From NCBI GenBank assembly GCA_025354385.1, contig JANXMZ010000009.1:1-64000 (forward strand): DNA of 64,000 nt, written 5' to 3'. Positions 54,801-61,908 of the stretch are shown here, in pieces (the first letter of the stretch is position 1; each line of letters starts with the position of its first letter). The notes beneath the pieces are model-generated. The model ran no database searches, was not told the origin of the DNA, and saw only the letters and a list, made by a program, of their open reading frames with translations. The stretch is from Bacteroidota bacterium (lineage in GTDB: Bacteria; Bacteroidota; Bacteroidia; NS11-12g; UBA955). The position numbers and the translations under genes are program-made.

Positions 54801-55481
54801 ACCATCATTCATCAGTATAAAAAGGAGGGTACATACCTAGTAAAACTAAATCCCGGTTATTTGAGTCCACCTATTAATAATGAATGCCGAGACAGTGCGC
54901 AAAAAAAAATACTTGTACTTGGGGTTAAAGCCGATTTTAATACGGATCCTGCATTAGTGCCACCTTTGTTTCAATTTTACAATAAATCTTCTCCCATTGG
55001 TGCTAATTTGAAATGGGAATTTGGTCAACCATTCACAGGTTCAAATAATACTTCCTCTGATGAAAATCCTCAGCACAATTTTGGCAAGGATACGGGGCAT
55101 TACAACGTTTGTTTAATTGCTAGTTTGCCTTATGGCTGCAGTGATACAGTTTGTAAATCTATTTTTAATAATCACTTATCCGATTTTCAGCTTTTTAATG
55201 TTTTTACGCCTGGTACATTGGATGGAAAGAATGATTACTACGATGTACTTATAGAAGGTGAAAGTTTGTACGATTTACAGATTTATGATCGTTGGGGTGT
55301 ATTAGTATTTAAAGGTAATAGCGATGGTGATGCTACGAATCAAAATAATTGGAATGGCAAAGTCATGAATACTGGAGCTGAGTGTCCATCTGGTACTTAC
55401 TATTATCTTTTTAAATACAGCCTGCAAATTAAACCGCAGGAGGTTAAGTTGTATTCTGGTGTCATTACTTTGATTCGATAA
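51846..55481 (+). CDS. Large PKD-type surface protein with T9SS type B tail
   Basis: This 1211-aa protein has a signal peptide (MVKKILFIIFILLGIHRSFA) and at least six PKD-like modules (cores such as CKWYFGDGGTSTNFSPTHIY, YAWQFGNGVYSS, YIWEFGDPNLSNY), with many Cys-containing linkers. It ends with LFNVFTPGTLDGKNDYYDVLIEG and IYDRWGVLVF, the gliding-motility C-terminal domain used for type IX export. It resembles the 29272 protein in layout but is not a copy. It is likely a cell-surface or secreted protein; the ligand is unknown. Confidence 0.86.
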   Translation: MVKKILFIIFILLGIHRSFAHGKISVPVVECLGNVTNYVYTPPAGLTLASCKWYFGDGGTSTNFSPTHIYASKGFYTVIIDAVFTNSTSITDSLKMEVVNLPKAFFYRLPKTDTCFSKNKICYKDTSIPAIATQKITKRLLVWGDGTFNTSSTPLKGDVLCHVYAVPAKYTLKLEVTDIYGCKNSVITTTEILDDIVAGIYMDTSFIDCDNRQICVKNISQGVKRNPAAYKWLIDTLAIDTNAYFNSKKCIGYNKTRTGIVMLALTAPSGCKDTARVNFGIQLDPLPTFIDLSDTVFCSSDGSSSAEVNRVDWDLLRWSIDNSQLPGRTHQPQIIISEIGPGKHVLSAAITRGNCRKVLSRNFEVLGPLVNPLIFDNNQCFSNRQVFMVDTTKYAKAKNIIIKWTIEDPNGDNCTSNRANGQNLYKNCNYSVDWYTKHKYTSAKDSLKIGLRLTDTITGCTDSSTEYLRLRDCPPILKLDSVKLCRNDVFLDVLPKAPKKVSFNGGKNWVKFPVVMDSTFAGYYDLGMIFETLQSPWIENYGKDSIKIHKDSIFYYDTVYRKKFLHVYLPKIDTFSLKVYHCKPIRATVYLKNKKFAKGERLTVNFSDGIPFDITTYSDTLIDSVTHLFNSGAVSAQLCRIKLYSKNGCEYKVTFDVTEGDVISRLSQKADCITNSTCLTPFIYSLNKKVFWNGNNMNSKIQWYFQDTTITDFKACRTFKNGGYHKYEIQLNSLGCKDTLRDSIFIQDVKANVSYLSRKVYCSELKQFFDSSTFFKKPGDSIKRYAWQFGNGVYSSFVKNPLQVLNTSLDKIHVFHAVETISGCTDTIEYDIQIVGPKPYFTILDTIGCGSLQAVFKNLSKNCKSYIWEFGDPNLSNYRTDSAKNVSFDYTQPGRYFIHLTGLDTVYNDISGNTYYCKTTFPDKVFQTDTNRSVMVLPYVKANIAGPDTICLGSNLILKSLSDSGYQYDYWQMDDGTNYNKASMSTIIHQYKKEGTYLVKLNPGYLSPPINNECRDSAQKKILVLGVKADFNTDPALVPPLFQFYNKSSPIGANLKWEFGQPFTGSNNTSSDENPQHNFGKDTGHYNVCLIASLPYGCSDTVCKSIFNNHLSDFQLFNVFTPGTLDGKNDYYDVLIEGESLYDLQIYDRWGVLVFKGNSDGDATNQNNWNGKVMNTGAECPSGTYYYLFKYSLQIKPQEVKLYSGVITLIR

Positions 55482-55558
55482 TGACGATTCTATTAAAAAA
55501 ATAAACTGGAATAAATTGCAATAGGATATTCTTGTATATTATCTCTGTAGGAATTCAA

Positions 55559-55590
55559 TTTGTTAATGCCCTATTTTCAGCTTAATTTCG
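55559..55590 (+). promoter_or_regulatory. Promoter of efp
   Basis: TTTG (55559-55562), 20 nt, TAATTTCG (55583-55590; one mismatch), followed by CAC. It lies 23 nt before the efp ATG and excludes an upstream in-frame start at 55560. Confidence 0.55.
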
Positions 55591-55613
55591 CACAAAAATT
55601 TACAAAATATTAT

Positions 55614-56177
55614 ATGGCTACAGCATCAGATTTATCAGTTGGTCAATTCATTCGATACAATGGCGAATTGGTTCAAATAACAGAATATATACACCGTACA
55701 CCAGGTAATTTGCGCGCCTTTTATCAAGGAAAAATGAAAAACGTAAAAACAGGAAAGTCGGCCGAAAATCGTTTCAATCCCGGGGAAAAGGTAGACGTGG
55801 TAAGAGTTGAAGTAAGAGAATTATCATATCTATACAAGGAAGGGTCAGATTTGGTATGTATGGATAATGAAAGCTTTGAACAGTATAATATTGCTGAATT
55901 ATTTTTTGGTGATGCTGCCCCATTTATGATTGAAGGTATGACAGTTTTGGTTTCTTTTGAAGAAGGGGAGACCCCTATTGGAGCGCAGCCCCCAACGCAC
56001 GTTGAATTAGAAGTAACTTATACTGAACCGGGTGAAAGAGGTAATACGGCCACCAATACTTTTAAACCTGCAACGGTTTCTACTGGTGCTAGTTTAATGG
56101 TACCATTGTTTGTTGATACAAATGATAAAATTAAAATTGATTTACGTACAATTGAGTATGTAGAAAGAGTTAAATAA
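55614..56177 (+). CDS. efp: Translation elongation factor P
   Basis: This 187-aa three-domain protein frees ribosomes stalled at polyproline. It starts MATASDLSVGQFIRYNGELV (ATG 55614), and ends TNDKIKIDLRTIEYVERVK. The tip of the KOW-domain loop reads TPGNLRAFYQ, where E. coli has PGKGQAF with the modified Lys34; here the tip residue is Asn32, with Arg34 two on. The frame from 55560 adds 18 residues before the promoter and is rejected. First gene of efp-speB-desulfurase-cmk. Confidence 0.95.
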   Translation: MATASDLSVGQFIRYNGELVQITEYIHRTPGNLRAFYQGKMKNVKTGKSAENRFNPGEKVDVVRVEVRELSYLYKEGSDLVCMDNESFEQYNIAELFFGDAAPFMIEGMTVLVSFEEGETPIGAQPPTHVELEVTYTEPGERGNTATNTFKPATVSTGASLMVPLFVDTNDKIKIDLRTIEYVERVK

Positions 56178-56195
56178 TAAAGATTCATATACTAA

Positions 56196-57089
56196 ATGCA
56201 AGCATTTTCGGCAGAAGAAAATTTTTTAGGAATAACAGAGGAACATTTATGCCAATACGAAACTAGTAAGGTTGTTATTCAATCGGCCCCCTACGAAAAA
56301 ACATCATCTTATCTAGAAGGCAGTAAATACGGCCCAAAAGCAATCATTGAGGCCAGCCATTTTGTTGAATTTTATGACGAAGAAACCGACCAAGAAGCCT
56401 ATAAAAAATTAGGTATTGCCACATTGCCAGAAATGGATTTTGGTGATTTGGCGGATGCCAATGCAGTTCAATTAATAGAAGATCATACCCATCAGCATTT
56501 GAGCAATGGAAAGTATGTTGTTTCTTTAGGTGCAGAGCACACGGTTTCCTTAGGTTTTGTGAAGGCATTCAAGAGACACTATGATACTTTCTCTGTTTTG
56601 CAAATCGATGCTCACAGTGATTTAAGACAATCCTATCACGATAATCCATATTCGCACGCAAGTGTTTTGGCACGTATCCATGATTTAGGATTGCCAATTT
56701 GCCAAATAGGTATTCGGGCACAGTGTAAAGAAGAAGCTGAATTAATAAAGTCTTCACCACTCATTAATACATGGTATGCACACCAAATTCAAATGGATGA
56801 CAAATGGATGGATGAATGCATTTCTAAATTAAATGATAAGGTATATCTAACCATTGATGCAGATGGTTTCGATCCCTCTGTTATGCCCGCAGTAGGCACT
56901 GCGGAGCCGGGTGGGCTTTTATGGCATCAGGGTTTAAGGTTCTTGAAAAAAGTGGCTGAACAAAAACACATTATTGGTTTTGATATTGTTGAATGTGCAC
57001 CGAAAGAGGGTGAAATACTAACCCAATTTAATTTGGCTAAATTATTATATAAGATATTAGGATATTGTTGTAGTCAACAAAAAATATAA
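56196..57089 (+). CDS. speB: Agmatinase/ureohydrolase family enzyme
   Basis: This 297-aa enzyme has the binuclear Mn site motifs of agmatinase/arginase: GAEHTVS (GGxH position, with Ala replacing one Gly), DAHSDLRQSYHDNPYSHASV and TIDADGFDPSVMPAVGTAEPGG. It most likely makes putrescine from agmatine, but the substrate could differ. 18 nt after efp. Confidence 0.88.
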   Translation: MQAFSAEENFLGITEEHLCQYETSKVVIQSAPYEKTSSYLEGSKYGPKAIIEASHFVEFYDEETDQEAYKKLGIATLPEMDFGDLADANAVQLIEDHTHQHLSNGKYVVSLGAEHTVSLGFVKAFKRHYDTFSVLQIDAHSDLRQSYHDNPYSHASVLARIHDLGLPICQIGIRAQCKEEAELIKSSPLINTWYAHQIQMDDKWMDECISKLNDKVYLTIDADGFDPSVMPAVGTAEPGGLLWHQGLRFLKKVAEQKHIIGFDIVECAPKEGEILTQFNLAKLLYKILGYCCSQQKI

Positions 57090-57097
57090 ATACTATT

Positions 57098-58234
57098 TTG
57101 AAAATTTATTTTGATAATGCCGCCACCACGCCTCTGGACTCAGAAGTTTTTGAGGCTATGTTGCCAATTCTGAAAGATGATTTTGGAAATCCATCTTCTT
57201 CTCACAGTCATGGTAGAAAGGTAAAAGCGCAATTAGAGATTAGCAGGAAAAGCATTGCTTCTTTATTAAATGTTACACCGGGTGAAATTATTTTTACCTC
57301 TGGCGGAACTGAGGCAGATAATATGGCTTTGCGAAGCAGTGTTGAGTCACTGGGAGTTAAGCACATAATTACTTCCCCTTTAGAGCATCATGCGGTATTG
57401 CATACTGCAGAAGAATTATCCGAAAAGGGAAAGATTGAATTACATTTAGTAAGTCTTACTGAAAATGGACATATTGATTTAAACAGCCTAGAAAATTTAT
57501 TGAAATTACATTCCAATGTTTTGGTGAGTTTAATGCATGCCAATAATGAAATTGGCAATTTGTTAGACATCGAGAAAGTTAGTAACCTATGTAAGCAATA
57601 CAATTCTTATTTTCACTGTGATACGGTTCAAACAATGGGGCATTATGTATTCGATTTTCAAAAACTTGGAATTGACTTTGCTGTAGGTGCTGCCCATAAA
57701 TTCAATGGTCCGAAAGGGGTTGGTTTTTTGTATGTCAATAAACGATTGAAGATTCAGCCGCTTATAACAGGAGGGGCGCAAGAACGTGAATTAAGAGGAG
57801 GTACAGAAAATGTTTATGGAATTGTTGGAATGGCTAAGGCGCTTGAAATTTGTTACAGGGATTTAGAGAAAAAACAAACTCATATCAAGGCTTTGAAAAA
57901 ATACATAATTGAAAAAGTGAAGTCGGAATTACCCGAAATTTGTTTTAATGGAGATCCAGAAGGCAATAGTTTATATACAGTGCTCAGTTTGGCTTTTCCA
58001 CCAAGCGTAGCCAATGAAATGTTGCTTTTTAATTTTGATTTGCATGGTATTTCAGTTTCTGGCGGCAGTGCTTGTTCCAGCGGAAGTAATGCTGGTTCCC
58101 ATGTCATAAGAGCTTTAAATAAGCATTTGGATTGTGCTCCAGTTCGATTTTCATTTGGAAAATACAATACAATCGAAGAAGCCGATCAAGTGTTAGCTTT
58201 TGTAAAATCAATGTTTGTTAAAGCAGAAGCCTGA
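57098..58234 (+). CDS. Cysteine desulfurase (NifS/IscS type)
   Basis: This 378-aa PLP enzyme supplies sulfur from cysteine. It has IYFDNAATTPL, GGTEADNMAL, the PLP-lysine segment GAAHKFNGPKG, and the catalytic Cys in SGGSACSSGSNAGSHVI. It begins at TTG 57098, 8 nt after speB; no ATG gives the family N-terminus. Clearly part of the efp operon by spacing. Confidence 0.95.
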   Translation: MKIYFDNAATTPLDSEVFEAMLPILKDDFGNPSSSHSHGRKVKAQLEISRKSIASLLNVTPGEIIFTSGGTEADNMALRSSVESLGVKHIITSPLEHHAVLHTAEELSEKGKIELHLVSLTENGHIDLNSLENLLKLHSNVLVSLMHANNEIGNLLDIEKVSNLCKQYNSYFHCDTVQTMGHYVFDFQKLGIDFAVGAAHKFNGPKGVGFLYVNKRLKIQPLITGGAQERELRGGTENVYGIVGMAKALEICYRDLEKKQTHIKALKKYIIEKVKSELPEICFNGDPEGNSLYTVLSLAFPPSVANEMLLFNFDLHGISVSGGSACSSGSNAGSHVIRALNKHLDCAPVRFSFGKYNTIEEADQVLAFVKSMFVKAEA

Positions 58235-58237
58235 ACC

Positions 58238-58942
58238 TTGTCCGCCAAAAAAATAAATATTGCAATAGATGGGTACTCAAGTTGTGGCAAAGGCACACTT
58301 GCCAAAGAATTAGCCAAAGAATTACATTACTTATTTATTGATTCAGGAGCCATGTACAGGGCTGTAACACTAGCAATATTGAGAAATGATATTGAAATAA
58401 ATGATGTCGTTGCGATTGAAAATTTATTGCCAAAACTAGCCATTAGTTTTGAATATAATGCGACATTACACCATTATCAAACGCTTCTTAACGGAGATAA
58501 TATTGAAACTGAAATTAGGACTATGGAAGTTAGTAATTGGGTAAGTCCTGTTAGTAAAATTGAGGCAGTAAGAGATTTTTTAGTTAAACAACAAAAGGCC
58601 ATTGGCACTAATAAGGGTGTTGTAATGGATGGAAGAGATATTGGTACTGTTGTTTTTCCAGATGCTGAATTGAAAATATTTATGACTGCCCGACCAGAAG
58701 TAAGGGCGCAACGTAGACTCACCGAATTAAGGCAGAAAGGTGATATTAACACCACATTTGAAGAGGTTCTGGAAAATTTAAGAAGCCGTGATTTGCAAGA
58801 TTCAACACGTTTAAATAGTCCACTTAAGCAGGCCGAAGATGCAATTGTTATTGATAATACCAACATTAATAGGGAAGAGCAGAAATTACTTGCCTATAAA
58901 TTGGCGTATGGTAAAATTAAGTCTTTGGGGTTGAATTCTTAA
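58238..58942 (+). CDS. cmk: Cytidylate kinase
   Basis: This 234-aa kinase phosphorylates CMP and dCMP. P-loop IAIDGYSSCGKGTLAKELA is at residues about 8-26, GAMYRAVTLAIL and VVMDGRDIGTVVFPDAELK follow. Start TTG at 58238, 3 nt after the desulfurase stop. Length is normal. Confidence 0.96.
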   Translation: MSAKKINIAIDGYSSCGKGTLAKELAKELHYLFIDSGAMYRAVTLAILRNDIEINDVVAIENLLPKLAISFEYNATLHHYQTLLNGDNIETEIRTMEVSNWVSPVSKIEAVRDFLVKQQKAIGTNKGVVMDGRDIGTVVFPDAELKIFMTARPEVRAQRRLTELRQKGDINTTFEEVLENLRSRDLQDSTRLNSPLKQAEDAIVIDNTNINREEQKLLAYKLAYGKIKSLGLNS

Positions 58943-59043
58943 ATCGTTAATTGGATATCATTCGTCCTCTTAATTGGATGCTTCATCCTAAAATTGCAAG
59001 GATCCTTTCATTATAGTTATCATGGTATGCAAATTGTGTTGAA

Positions 59044-59061
59044 TTTAAAGTTCACTTTAAA
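59044..59061. promoter_or_regulatory. Inverted repeat upstream of the SPFH gene
   Basis: TTTAAAG-TTCA-CTTTAAA (59044-59061) is a perfect 7-bp inverted repeat 13 nt before the start codon. Possible regulator site; weak evidence. Confidence 0.3.
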
Positions 59062-59074
59062 TCAATCAATAATC

Positions 59075-59854
59075 ATGAAAAAAAATCTTCAAATTTTATT
59101 TTGCATGGGCATAGTGCTCATTGCAAGTTGCACTGTTATCAGACCTGGTGAAGTTGGTATCAAACAAAAGTTGGGTAAAATGAAAACGAAACCCTATACT
59201 TCGGGTTCAATCGTTTATAATCCATTTCTTTCAAAGGTAGTAACAATAAATGTTAGAACAGTTGAGATATATGAAACACTACCATTGCCAACCAGAGAAG
59301 GTCTAAGTGTTGATGCACAGATAACATTGCTTTACCATGTAAAGCCAGAGGCAGCTAAAGATGTATATACCAATTTCGGAACCAATTATGAAAAGGTAAT
59401 CGTTAACAGTAATTTTTTGGCAACTGCACGTGAGGTAAGTTCCAGATATTATGCTAAAGAACTATATGCAATTGAAAGAGAAAAAGTAGAAAAAGTTATT
59501 GCAGATGAATTAACACAACATATTGGTGCCAAAGGATTTGTGATTGATGCCGTTTTGTTGAAAGATATTATTTTGCCACCAGCTTTATCTCAAGCTATTT
59601 TAGATAAAGTAAATGCCGAACAGGCGTCGCTTCAAATGGAATTTCTAATTGCTAAACAAAAGAAAGAAGCGGAGCGTTTGATTATAGAAGCACAAGGTAT
59701 TAAGATTGCACAAACCATCATAGATTCTTCATTGACGGCCAAAATGCTTCAATATAAAAATCTAGAAATAATGAAAGGCTTAATTACTTCACCCAATGCC
59801 AAAGTCATTATTACCGATGGCAAAACGCCCATCTTGAACTCGCTGTCAAATTAA
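59075..59854 (+). CDS. SPFH/Band 7 domain lipoprotein
   Basis: This 259-aa protein has a lipoprotein signal (MKKNLQILFCMGIVLIASC, lipid Cys19 in LIASC). It then has an SPFH/prohibitin-like domain with NVRTVEIYETLPLPTREGLSVDAQITLLYHVKPEAAKDVY, followed by a long helical tail (about 170-230). I start at ATG 59075, which gives the lipoprotein signal; the frame from 58994 adds 27 residues. A lipid-anchored prohibitin-like protein facing the periplasm is unusual. Partner and role unknown. Confidence 0.85.
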   Translation: MKKNLQILFCMGIVLIASCTVIRPGEVGIKQKLGKMKTKPYTSGSIVYNPFLSKVVTINVRTVEIYETLPLPTREGLSVDAQITLLYHVKPEAAKDVYTNFGTNYEKVIVNSNFLATAREVSSRYYAKELYAIEREKVEKVIADELTQHIGAKGFVIDAVLLKDIILPPALSQAILDKVNAEQASLQMEFLIAKQKKEAERLIIEAQGIKIAQTIIDSSLTAKMLQYKNLEIMKGLITSPNAKVIITDGKTPILNSLSN

Positions 59855-59894
59855 GCTTTCGCTATTAAACAGTTCAAAGGAATTTAAGAACACC

Positions 59895-61157
59895 TTAATG
59901 GCTCTCTTTTTTTATTGCTGATTGTTGGCTTTTTACCTGTTTGTCGAGTCGAAACATCATAAATGCAGCAACTATCATGGAAATTAATACAACCAACCCT
60001 AAATAATCGTAATGCAGTAATGGGGCTGTTTCTGATTCAGGTTTAAATACAATTAAACCAGCCAGGCCAGCCGCAATTCCACCGGAAATTTGTTGAATTG
60101 ATGAATTGATACTCATGAATGCGCCTCTGTCTTTTTGAGCAGGTAATGCGGTCATAAGTGCTGATGAAGAAATCATTCTTGAATTAATACCAAGGAACAT
60201 GATAACATTTATGAGGATCACTATCCAAAGTGCTGTTGGACCTAAATTGGTATAAATAGCTACCATAATACCGCTTAAAATAGTGCCAAATAGAAATATC
60301 TTAAATCGACCGTGACGATCACTCATTTTACCAATCAGGGGTCCAAATACGATGGAGAAGACACCCGTAACACCATATAAAACAGGTAGTAAATCTTTGT
60401 GGATATCTAAGTTTCTGGTACCAAAGGCGGCACCTAACGGCATTAACATGTATCCGCCAGTTGCTAAAAATACAGTTGCTAAGAATCCTTTTATATAATT
60501 TGAATTCGAAACAGTATTCCATAAATGATGAAACGGATTGACAGTTGATTTTATTTTTAAGTGTTCATTAACAGGTTTTAAATAAACAACAATTATAATA
60601 CCAACCAAAACGGAGAAAATGGCTATCATCCAAAAAGGGGAGTGCCAACCAAATTTATTGGCTAATAATAGACCAATTGGCAAGCCTAAAATTTGACTTG
60701 CAGCAAAGGCCATTTGCACATATCCCATCACTCTGCCGCGGTGCTCTACTTTAAATATATCAGATATAATAGCAAAGCTTATAGAACTTATAACACCGCC
60801 AAAAATACCTGTTACAATGCGCGCCATCATTAAGAATTGATAGGTAGGAGCTATGGCACAAAAAAAAGTACCAACCACAAAACCAATATAGAAAAACATC
60901 ATCAGGTTTTTACGGTCGAATTTATCGGCAAAGCCTGCTGCTAATATGCCGGAGATACCAGCACTAAAAGCATAAGCAGAAACTACTAAACCGAATTGTG
61001 TGGTTGAAATTTTCATTTCTTCTAACAGAATTGCGCTTAATGGAGACAATACCATAAAGTCGAGCACAACTGTAAATTGAATAATGGCGATAATGGCTAT
61101 CACGAATTTTTCGTAACTGCTAAATACAGATTTTTCTTTAAGAGAAGCGTTTTGCAT
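59895..61157 (-). CDS. MFS transporter
   Basis: This 420-aa protein has 12 predicted membrane helices and the major facilitator pattern GFADKFDRKNLMMFF (loop 2-3) with RGRVMGYVQMAFAASQILGLPIGLLLANKFGWH. It resembles drug or metabolite efflux carriers of the DHA family. It lies 9 nt after the TetR regulator gene on the same strand, suggesting efflux induced by a ligand sensed by TetR. Confidence 0.92.
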   Translation of the reverse strand: MQNASLKEKSVFSSYEKFVIAIIAIIQFTVVLDFMVLSPLSAILLEEMKISTTQFGLVVSAYAFSAGISGILAAGFADKFDRKNLMMFFYIGFVVGTFFCAIAPTYQFLMMARIVTGIFGGVISSISFAIISDIFKVEHRGRVMGYVQMAFAASQILGLPIGLLLANKFGWHSPFWMIAIFSVLVGIIIVVYLKPVNEHLKIKSTVNPFHHLWNTVSNSNYIKGFLATVFLATGGYMLMPLGAAFGTRNLDIHKDLLPVLYGVTGVFSIVFGPLIGKMSDRHGRFKIFLFGTILSGIMVAIYTNLGPTALWIVILINVIMFLGINSRMISSSALMTALPAQKDRGAFMSINSSIQQISGGIAAGLAGLIVFKPESETAPLLHYDYLGLVVLISMIVAAFMMFRLDKQVKSQQSAIKKESH

Positions 61158-61166
61158 ATTGTATTT

Positions 61167-61754
61167 TTATTGAATGGATTTAATAACTTGGTTAAACATT
61201 GTTTTAAGTTTTGATGGGCTGATTTTAAAATGACGACCCATCATTGTTTTTTCTTGTAAATGAAATTTGACTAAGGAGTAGAAAGGACCGTAGGCCAATG
61301 ACCAGAAAATTTCGGGTTCCATTTTTTTTAGTTCACCTCTTTTAATAGCATTCATTAAAAAATGTTTCATGTTTACTTTAAAGTCCATAATCAATTGAAC
61401 ATCCGAATGATTGATTAATGGGGAGTTTCTAAACTGTTCATAAAACTGATATTGATATGGAAACTCATTAATAAAACGAAGGCGATTCTCCCACTGCAAC
61501 CACAGCCCTTCTTTAAAGGAAAGATTGGGACTGAATCCTTTGAGGGCTACTTCAGAAAAGTTGTTCTGAACTTCATTGTACAGATGGTTTAATAGGTCCT
61601 CGCGATTAATGAAATAGATATAAATGGTAGCTGGAGAAACGTTGGCTGCTTTGGCGAGTTTTTGCATGCTTAAGCCATCGAAACCCTCTTTTACAATCAT
61701 CTCCATGGCCTTGTCGCGTATTAACCGCTCCTTATGTTCATCTTTGTTTCTCAT
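61167..61754 (-). CDS. TetR-family regulator
   Basis: From ATG 61754 this 195-aa protein has an N-terminal helix-turn-helix (DKAMEMIVKEGFDGLSMQKLAKAANVSPATIYIYFINREDLLNHLY) and a C-terminal ligand domain. It likely represses itself and the MFS gene 9 nt downstream. The longer frame from 61790 would start inside the operator and upstream of the -7 element, so I reject it. Confidence 0.93.
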   Translation of the reverse strand: MRNKDEHKERLIRDKAMEMIVKEGFDGLSMQKLAKAANVSPATIYIYFINREDLLNHLYNEVQNNFSEVALKGFSPNLSFKEGLWLQWENRLRFINEFPYQYQFYEQFRNSPLINHSDVQLIMDFKVNMKHFLMNAIKRGELKKMEPEIFWSLAYGPFYSLVKFHLQEKTMMGRHFKISPSKLKTMFNQVIKSIQ

Positions 61755-61765
61755 AAAACAAGGTG

Positions 61766-61791
61766 CAAATATAAATGAATGTTCATTCATT
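61766..61791 (-). promoter_or_regulatory. TetR-MFS promoter and operator
   Basis: AATGAATG-TT-CATTCATT (61774-61791) is a perfect 8-bp inverted repeat. Directly adjoining it on the minus strand lies the -7 element TATATTTG (61773-61766), followed by CACC. A TetR dimer bound there would block the promoter. Confidence 0.75.
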
Positions 61792-61892
61792 TAAAAATTA
61801 TTTACAAATACACTTAGAAATTTTAATTATGAACATTTGCAAATGAGGTAATGATGTGTGAGAATAGAAATAAATTATCTCCTATCTTTTCT

Positions 61893-61900
61893 TATTTTTG
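61893..61900 (+). promoter_or_regulatory. -7 element of pyrC, near-leaderless
   Basis: TATTTTTG, followed by CA, ends 8 nt before the ATG at 61909. The mRNA leader would be only a few nucleotides. Confidence 0.55.
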
Positions 61901-61908
61901 CATAACCA

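Noticed and set aside
55560..55613. Upstream start of efp
   Set aside because: It lies in the promoter; the family start is at 55614.
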